Shown here piece after piece: positions 1 through 4,758 of a stretch of DNA of 6,622 nt (position 1 is the stretch's first letter; the number at the start of each line of letters is the position of its first letter). The position numbers were made by a program, and so were the translations under genes. Below the pieces are notes generated by a model. The model was given only the letters and a program-made list of their open reading frames with translations. It was not told where the DNA came from and ran no database searches. The DNA is taken from the NCBI GenBank assembly GCA_012513735.1, contig JAAZBR010000139.1, positions 1 through 6,622 of the forward strand, read 5' to 3'. Source of the DNA: Clostridiales bacterium. Lineage in GTDB: Bacteria; Bacillota; Clostridia; Christensenellales; Aristaeellaceae.

Positions 1-92
1 CCGAACCGCCGGGCGTTGCGGGGCGCCGCGCACTCGATGCAGTGGCGGTCGCCATCACGGTTGCGGGACTGGCAGCGGTTGCATATCCACAT
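1..92 (-). CDS. Zinc-ribbon protein, N-terminal part (runs off the left edge)
   Basis: Only the first 30 codons are in the window, and the frame stays open to base 1. The protein begins MWICNRCQSRN and carries four cysteines at residues 4, 7, 18 and 21, giving CX2C-X10-CX2C. This is the usual layout of a short N-terminal zinc ribbon, in which the two cysteine pairs bind one zinc ion. Proteins of this type often carry a variable, sometimes membrane-anchored, region after the ribbon, but that part is not visible here, so function cannot be assigned. The ATG lies 9 bases after the phosphofructokinase stop, in the same reading frame, and has no good Shine-Dalgarno sequence; translation probably depends on reinitiation or coupling from the gene upstream. 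The cysteine pattern makes a chance open frame unlikely. The exact start is less certain than the existence of the gene. Confidence 0.72.
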   Translation of the reverse strand, partial: MWICNRCQSRNRDGDRHCIECAAPRNARRF

Positions 93-101
93 GGCGTGCG
101 C

Positions 102-1172
102 TCAGATGCCCAGCGAAATGTTGATGTCCCGCGCAGTTTGCACCATGGGGCCATCGACCTGCACCAGCTTGGGCACACCCGCGATATCGCTGAGCTTGTT
201 GTGGATGATCTTGCGGCCATCCACAGCCACGGTGACGCCGTAGATTTCATCCCGGATCAACTGGGCGGCGTGCACACCAAACTCGGTAGACAGCACCCGG
301 TCGTAGGCGCAGGGGGTGCCGCCCCGCTGGATGTGTCCGGGCACCACGGTGCGGGTCTCCACGCCGCACAGCTCCTCAATTTCGGCGGCAATGCGCTGGG
401 AGATGCTATTGTACACGCTTTCCGTGCGGGCCTGCTCGCGTTCCTTGCGCTTCATGGCCTTTTCGTCCTGGCTCATGGCCCCCTCGGCCACCGCAATGAT
501 GGAGAAAGATTTGTTCAGGTTGGCTCGGGTTTCTACCACCTCGGCCACCTTGTTGATATCGTAAGGAATTTCGGGCAGCAGAATCACATCGGCGCCCCCC
601 GCCATGCCTGCATACAGGGTAAGCCAGCCGGCCTTGTTGCCCATCAGCTCGATTACCATGCAGCGCCCGTGGCTGGCCGCAGTGGTGTGGATGCGGTCGA
701 TGACATCGGTGGCAATTTCCACAGCGGTGTGAAAGCCAAAGGTATAGTCGGTGCCCGCGATGTCGTTGTCAATGGTCTTGGGCAGGCCGATGACATTGAG
801 GCCCTCCTCGCTCAACAGGTTGGCCGTCTTGTGGGTGCCGTTGCCGCCCAGGCATACCAGGCAGTCCAGCTTCATGGCGCGGCAATTGCGCTTCATCTCG
901 TCTACCTTGTCGACGCCGTCATCGTTGTCGCGCATCTGGCTGAAGGGGGTGCGGCTGGTACCCAGAATGGTACCGCCCCGGGTGAGGATGTTGGAGAAGT
1001 CGCTCTCCTCCATGCGGTGATAGTCGCCCTCAATGAGGCCGCGATAGCCGCCCCGGATGCCGATGATATCGGCGTCAAACAGGTGATAGCTGGCGCGTGC
1101 AACGCCGCGGATGGCCGCGTTCAGGCCGGGGCAATCGCCCCCTGCAGTCAGGATGCCGATTCTTCTCTTCAT
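102..1172 (-). CDS. pfkA: 6-phosphofructokinase, long clostridial type (ATP or PPi donor uncertain)
   Basis: Phosphorylates fructose 6-phosphate to fructose 1,6-bisphosphate in cytoplasmic glycolysis. At 356 residues it is longer than the ~320 of the E. coli/Bacillus PfkA type. Visible motifs: N-terminal GGDCPGLNAAIRG (11-23); donor loop GGNGT (109-113); PKTIDND (131-137) with catalytic base Asp135, matching E. coli Asp127; MGNKAGW (177-183); PEIPYD (200-205); and GHIQRGGTPCAYDR (279-292), a sugar-phosphate-binding signature. In E. coli numbering, residue 104 is Gly as in ATP enzymes, but residue 124 is Lys (Lys132 here) as in PPi-dependent enzymes, and Asp103 is replaced by Asn (Asn111). An insertion rich in Lys, Arg and Glu around 233-250 separates the domains. 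The start is the ATG at 1172 because a GAGGAG sequence sits 8 bases upstream; an in-frame TTG at 1205 lies ahead of that site and would add 11 residues. The gene is 46 bases downstream of the HerA-like ATPase. The fold is certain; the phosphoryl donor is not. Confidence 0.95.
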   Translation of the reverse strand: MKRRIGILTAGGDCPGLNAAIRGVARASYHLFDADIIGIRGGYRGLIEGDYHRMEESDFSNILTRGGTILGTSRTPFSQMRDNDDGVDKVDEMKRNCRAMKLDCLVCLGGNGTHKTANLLSEEGLNVIGLPKTIDNDIAGTDYTFGFHTAVEIATDVIDRIHTTAASHGRCMVIELMGNKAGWLTLYAGMAGGADVILLPEIPYDINKVAEVVETRANLNKSFSIIAVAEGAMSQDEKAMKRKEREQARTESVYNSISQRIAAEIEELCGVETRTVVPGHIQRGGTPCAYDRVLSTEFGVHAAQLIRDEIYGVTVAVDGRKIIHNKLSDIAGVPKLVQVDGPMVQTARDINISLGI

Positions 1173-1180
1173 AGGTGTTT

Positions 1181-1186
1181 CTCCTC
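1181..1186 (-). promoter_or_regulatory. Ribosome binding site that fixes the phosphofructokinase start
   Basis: The minus strand reads GAGGAG here, followed by 8 bases and the ATG at 1172. It rules against the upstream in-frame TTG at 1205, since the binding site would then lie inside the coding region. The resulting protein starts MKRRIGILTAGGD, which matches the normal distance from the start to the GGD motif in phosphofructokinases. Confidence 0.85.
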
Positions 1187-1218
1187 TTCCCATATAATGT
1201 TTCAACGTTCCAGCAGTA

Positions 1219-3000
1219 TTACTTGATGCCGAACACGCCCAGAATGTTGCGGGTGATGCTGCGGCCCACCGTGTATCCGGCGCCTGAGGCGGTGGAGCGC
1301 GTAAAGTTCTGCAGCATACGCTCCAGCGTAGAAGGCTGCTCCTTCACAGGCTTCTCCGCCTTAGCCGGCTTTTCGGCCGCGGGCTGGGGCACTACCTGCT
1401 GGGGCTCATACTGGCCGGTCTTGGGGTTGAACACCAGCACCGGCGGGGTGGCCTGCTGGGCGGGCGCCAGGGGCGCCGGCACGGGCTGTACCGTCTGCGC
1501 CTGCGGCTGGGGGGCGTAAACGGTCTGGCTGGGCGGCGCATAGGCGGCCGGCGCCTGTACCTCGCGCTCCACATAGGCGCCGGTGGCCGGATCGTACACC
1601 TTGAAGGTCATAGTCTGCACGGCCTGGGGCACAGGGGCTTCGCCCTCAGTCTCTGCGGCCGCCGCCGGTTGGACGGGGATCTCCTGCAACACGCTGGTCT
1701 GCTGCACGCCGTGGGAGAAGAACTTGCCGCTCAGCACCTCATAGGCGCTTTGCCGGTCAAACATGGTGTCATACTTGCCCTTCAGCTCGCTGGCCTCGAT
1801 CAGCTCCTGGCGCAGACTGTCGGAGATGGCGCCAATGCTGCTCTGGGGCGGCAGCACGATGGCTCGCTGGGTAATAGAGGGGCTGCCGTCCTCCTGCAGG
1901 AAGCTGAGCAGCGCCTCGCCGGTGCCCAGCTCGGTGATGGCCTGCTGGGTATCAAAGGCGGGGTTGGGGCGGAAGGTCTGGGCCACGGCGCTGATCACCT
2001 TTTGCTCCTGGGGGGTGAAGGCGCGCAGGGCGTGCTGCACCCGGGCCGAAAGCTGGCTCAGCACGGAGCTGGGGATATCCGTGGGGTTTTGCGTGATGAA
2101 GAATACGCCCACGCCCTTGGACCGGATCAGCCGGATGGTCAACTGGATTTTATCCAGCAGGTCCTTGGGACAGTCCTCAAACAACAGGTGGGCCTCATCA
2201 AAAAAGAACACCATGCGGGGCAGCTCCTTGTCCCCCTGCTCGGGCAGCAATTCATACAGCTCACCCAGCATCCACAGCATGAACACGCTGTATAGCGCCG
2301 GCCGCAGGAACAGCTTGTCTGCCGCCAGGATGTTGATCATACCGTTGCCCGCCTCATCCCGCACAAACCAGTCGTTGATGGCCAGGGCGGGCTCACCGAA
2401 GAACTCGTTGCCGCCCTGGTCCTCCAGCACGGCGATGGCGCGCTGGATGGCACCAACCGAGGCCTTGGTGATGTTGCCATAGCGCAGCGTATAGTCCTGG
2501 GTCCGCTCGCCGGCGTATACCAGCATGGCCCGCAGGTCCTTCAGGTCGATCAGCAGCATGCCCTCGTCGTCGGCGATGCGGAAGATCAGGTTGAGCACCC
2601 CCGCCTGGGTGTCATTGAGCTGCAGCATGCGTCCCAGCAGCAGGGGGCCCATTTCGGACACCGTGGCGCGCACGGGGTGACCGCTTTTGCCGAACACATC
2701 CCAGAAGGTCACCGGGCAGGCCCGGTTGGTGTAGCCGGTGACGCCTGCCTGCTCCAGGCGCGCGACGATCTTCTCGTTGCGCTCGCCGGGGCGGGCCAGC
2801 CCGGCAAGGTCGCCCTTCACATCCGCCATGAAAACGGGCACGCCCAACTGGCTGAATGCCTCCGCCATCACCTGCAAAGTGACGGTTTTGCCCGTCCCGG
2901 TGGCGCCTGAAATCAGCCCGTGGCGGTTGGCCAACTGCGGCAGCATGCAGACGGCCCCCTCGGCGCTGGTTCCTACCCAGATCTTGTTGTCCAATAGCAT
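1219..3000 (-). CDS. YjgR/HerA-like ATPase (DUF853 family)
   Basis: A 593-residue P-loop ATPase of the HerA/FtsK superfamily, closest in motif content to the YjgR (DUF853) family. HerA relatives are hexameric DNA translocases; the role of YjgR proteins is not settled. Walker A is GATGTGKT (32-39), followed by VFMADVKGDLAGLARPG (56-72), typical of the family. Walker B is MVFFFDEAHLLF (263-274), with a sensor-like TQNPTDIP (303-310). The conserved ATPase part ends near residue 435. Residues ~437-556 are an Ala/Pro/Gln-rich, probably disordered linker with two copies of a V-Y/F-D/N-P-x-T-G-x-Y motif (468-476 and 523-531). The tail (558-593) resembles the conserved YjgR ending, with GRSITRNILGVFG. 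The protein is roughly 90 residues longer than the ~500-residue E. coli YjgR, mainly through this linker. The start is well supported by AGGAGG, 8 bases before the ATG. It lies 40 bases after ispDF. No signal peptide or membrane segment is seen. Confidence 0.93.
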   Translation of the reverse strand: MLLDNKIWVGTSAEGAVCMLPQLANRHGLISGATGTGKTVTLQVMAEAFSQLGVPVFMADVKGDLAGLARPGERNEKIVARLEQAGVTGYTNRACPVTFWDVFGKSGHPVRATVSEMGPLLLGRMLQLNDTQAGVLNLIFRIADDEGMLLIDLKDLRAMLVYAGERTQDYTLRYGNITKASVGAIQRAIAVLEDQGGNEFFGEPALAINDWFVRDEAGNGMINILAADKLFLRPALYSVFMLWMLGELYELLPEQGDKELPRMVFFFDEAHLLFEDCPKDLLDKIQLTIRLIRSKGVGVFFITQNPTDIPSSVLSQLSARVQHALRAFTPQEQKVISAVAQTFRPNPAFDTQQAITELGTGEALLSFLQEDGSPSITQRAIVLPPQSSIGAISDSLRQELIEASELKGKYDTMFDRQSAYEVLSGKFFSHGVQQTSVLQEIPVQPAAAAETEGEAPVPQAVQTMTFKVYDPATGAYVEREVQAPAAYAPPSQTVYAPQPQAQTVQPVPAPLAPAQQATPPVLVFNPKTGQYEPQQVVPQPAAEKPAKAEKPVKEQPSTLERMLQNFTRSTASGAGYTVGRSITRNILGVFGIK

Positions 3001-3040
3001 GTGGTGTTCCTCCTGTTATTTTAGCGATTTGATGGTTTGC

Positions 3041-4186
3041 CTACCGGCGGATATGGATCAGGGCCACAGCCCGGGCGCTGATGCCCTCGCCGCGGCCCTC
3101 AAAGCCCATGCCTTCGGTGGTGGTGGCCTTGATGCTGACCCGCCCCTCGGAGACCTTCATGGCCTCCGCCAGACGCAGCCGCATGGCGGGAATGTGGGGC
3201 GCCAGGCGCGGTTGCTGGGCAGCGATGCTGATATCAGCATTGCTGGGCACAAAACCATGCTGGCTCAGCAAGTCCACCGTGCGGTACAGCAGATCCAGCG
3301 AGCTGGCGCCTGCATAGGCCATATCAGTATCGGAAAAGTGCTGGCCGATGTCCCCCAGGCAGGCGGCGCCCAGCAGCGCGTCAATCAACGCGTGGACGGC
3401 CACATCGGCATCGGAGTGCCCCATCAGCCCCCGGTCAAAGGGGATCTCCACTCCGCCTAAAATCAGCGGCCGGCCCTTTTCCAGCCGGTGCGCATCATAG
3501 CCCAGACCCACCCGGGGCATGCGGTGGGCAGCCAATATTTCCTCCGCCCGCTCCAGGTCGCCGGGTAGAGTCAGCTTGATGTTTTCCGGTTCCCCGTCCA
3601 CTAGGTGGACGGGCAGATCCAGTTGCTCCACCAGCGAGGCATCGTCGGAGGCAGGGCCCTCCACCTCTTCATAGGCGCTTTCCAGCAGCGTACGATGAAA
3701 TCCCTGGGGGGTCTGCACGGTGCGCAGCACGGTGCGCTGCAGCGTTTCGATGCTGCGCCCCTGCTGATCCACCCGCTTGACGGTGTCGGTGATGGGCTCC
3801 GCCGGCACGGCCGACCCCAGCCGCCGGGCATGGTCGATCACCCGGTCGATCAGCGTGCGGCTGACCAGCGGGCGGGCGGCGTCGTGCACCAGCACCAGGT
3901 CACAGTCCTCCGGCAGGCGGCTGAGCGCCCGGTGTACGCTGCTGCGCCTGTCGCTTCCCCCCACCACAAAAGCATCCTCCGGCAGGTCATAGCCCGCCAG
4001 GGCATGCTGGAAGGCGCGGATGTCCTGCTCGCGCACGGCGATGATCACGCCATCGCAGGCGCGCTTCAGGCGCTCCACGCTGTAGCAAATGACAGGGCGG
4101 CCTCCCAGTTCCTGCAGGGTTTTTACCCGGTCCCCACCCATGCGGCTGCCGCTTCCCGCGGCTGCAATGATGGCCCAGCAGCTCAT
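3041..4186 (-). CDS. ispDF: Bifunctional IspD-IspF (MEP pathway)
   Basis: A 381-residue fusion of two cytoplasmic MEP-pathway enzymes. Residues 1-222 are IspD, which joins CTP and 2-C-methyl-D-erythritol 4-phosphate to give CDP-ME. Its motifs are AAAGSGSRMGGDRVK (8-22; Arg15 and Lys22 match E. coli Arg20 and Lys27), VHDAARP (100-106), TDTVKR (133-138), Arg151 and NIK (202-204). The usual PKQ after the glycine loop is VKT here. Residues 223-381 are IspF, which makes MEcPP from CDP-ME 2-phosphate. Its motifs are GYDAHRL (Asp231 and His233, metal ligands), GHSDADVAVHALIDALLGA (256-274; His265 is the third ligand) and KATTTEGMGFEGRGEGIS (353-370). All key residues seem intact in both halves. The intervening enzyme, IspE, is not in the window. 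The start overlaps the DUF4364 stop as ATGA, with GGAGAGGAG just upstream, implying translational coupling. Confidence 0.97.
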   Translation of the reverse strand: MSCWAIIAAAGSGSRMGGDRVKTLQELGGRPVICYSVERLKRACDGVIIAVREQDIRAFQHALAGYDLPEDAFVVGGSDRRSSVHRALSRLPEDCDLVLVHDAARPLVSRTLIDRVIDHARRLGSAVPAEPITDTVKRVDQQGRSIETLQRTVLRTVQTPQGFHRTLLESAYEEVEGPASDDASLVEQLDLPVHLVDGEPENIKLTLPGDLERAEEILAAHRMPRVGLGYDAHRLEKGRPLILGGVEIPFDRGLMGHSDADVAVHALIDALLGAACLGDIGQHFSDTDMAYAGASSLDLLYRTVDLLSQHGFVPSNADISIAAQQPRLAPHIPAMRLRLAEAMKVSEGRVSIKATTTEGMGFEGRGEGISARAVALIHIRR

Positions 4187-4725
4187 AACGTCTCCTCTCC
4201 GGCCAGACGGCCTATGATAAAGTCGTAAATGTCCTGTGCGGCACCTGTCCAGCGGTCACGGAACCGGGCAGCCAGCTCGGCAGTCGGCAAGCTTAAATCG
4301 ATGCGCATCAGAGGCATGCGCTGCTCCACCAGTTCCATCACCACATGGTATTCGTTTTGTCCCTCGTGGGCAATGCGGGCGGACTTCTCCCGCTCCTCAT
4401 TAAAGCGGGCCCGGAATGCGGGTGCCGCCTGGTTGACCCGCTGCACCAGGCTGTCGGGCACCCGGTCCAGCAGCAAATGCAGGGCTTCCTCCCCGGCAGG
4501 GGTTACCTGATACAGGTCGTCGGCCACCTGGGGCGTACGGACGACCTGGCCCAGATCCCGCAGGTCGTACAGGGCAGTCTGCAGGTCGAAATAGTTCATG
4601 ATATCGGTTTCCGCCATAAAGGAGATCAGCTGCAGGTTACCGCACTCTCCCAGGGCCTTGAGGGTGTGGAGGGTCAGGGTTTTGCGCTCCACTTCGCCCA
4701 GGCGATGGCGCGGGATTTCAGCCAT
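4183..4725 (-). CDS. DUF4364 family winged-helix protein, putative regulator
   Basis: A 180-residue protein recognised as DUF4364 from its layout. Residues ~15-85 form a predicted winged helix-turn-helix: helices around 17-37, a likely recognition helix in NYFDLQTALYDLRDLGQ (44-60), and the wing and last helix at LYQVTPAGEEALHLLL (71-86). The C-terminal half (~100-180) has a charged stretch, EEREKSARIAH, then an alternating region, YHVVMELVEQRMPLMRIDLSLP, that probably forms a small alpha/beta domain, and a final helix. This family is common in Clostridia and is presumed to bind DNA, but no target or ligand is established to my knowledge. The start is well supported: GGAGGT lies 6 bases before the ATG. 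It is 30 bases downstream of the helicase and overlaps ispDF by four bases, so the two are surely translated from one message. A role in controlling its own operon is plausible but is inference. Confidence 0.87.
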   Translation of the reverse strand: MAEIPRHRLGEVERKTLTLHTLKALGECGNLQLISFMAETDIMNYFDLQTALYDLRDLGQVVRTPQVADDLYQVTPAGEEALHLLLDRVPDSLVQRVNQAAPAFRARFNEEREKSARIAHEGQNEYHVVMELVEQRMPLMRIDLSLPTAELAARFRDRWTGAAQDIYDFIIGRLAGEETL

Positions 4726-4749
4726 GGGCCCACCTCCCTTTTGTTTGTT

Positions 4750-4758
4750 ACTATATCA
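4750..4758 (-). promoter_or_regulatory. Candidate extended -10 promoter element before the DUF4364-ispDF genes
   Basis: The minus strand reads TGATATAGT: a TGn extension followed by TATAGT, five of six matches to the consensus -10. The TG comes from the helicase stop codon (TGA, 4758-4756). A start point about 7 bases downstream, near 4743, would leave a leader of about 17 bases holding the complete GGAGGT site. The hexamer 17 bases upstream (GTGCGC) is a poor -35, so the call rests on the extended -10 alone. The spacer is conspicuously AT-rich for this DNA. It could equally be a chance match inside an operon. Confidence 0.35.

Noticed and set aside
1193..1198. Perfect TATAAT on the plus strand between the ATPase and phosphofructokinase genes
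   Set aside because: No acceptable -35 lies 16-18 bases upstream, and transcription would run antisense into the ATPase gene with no gene to serve.
1173..1218. Search for a terminator or hairpin between the ATPase and phosphofructokinase genes
   Set aside because: No stable stem followed by a T-run is seen; the spacer holds only the ribosome binding site, so read-through transcription is expected.
42..1226. A 394-codon open frame on the plus strand opposite the phosphofructokinase
   Set aside because: It is a shadow of the GC-rich coding strand. The opposite strand encodes an unmistakable phosphofructokinase, and this frame shows no recognisable motifs or ribosome binding site.
1392..1574. 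Arg/Pro-rich 60-codon open frame on the minus strand within the ATPase linker
   Set aside because: It is an out-of-frame reading of the Ala/Pro-rich linker; repetitive GC-rich codons produce it.
1739..1751. A 13-base string (TCATAGGCGCTTT) found again at 3669-3681
   Set aside because: Both copies lie inside coding sequence and encode the same Ser-Ala-Tyr-Glu tetrapeptide in unrelated proteins; shared codon preference explains the match.
3015..3030. TAAAAT on the minus strand upstream of the HerA-like ATPase as a -10 box
   Set aside because: A start point about 7 bases downstream would fall inside the AGGAGG ribosome binding site, and there is no matching -35.
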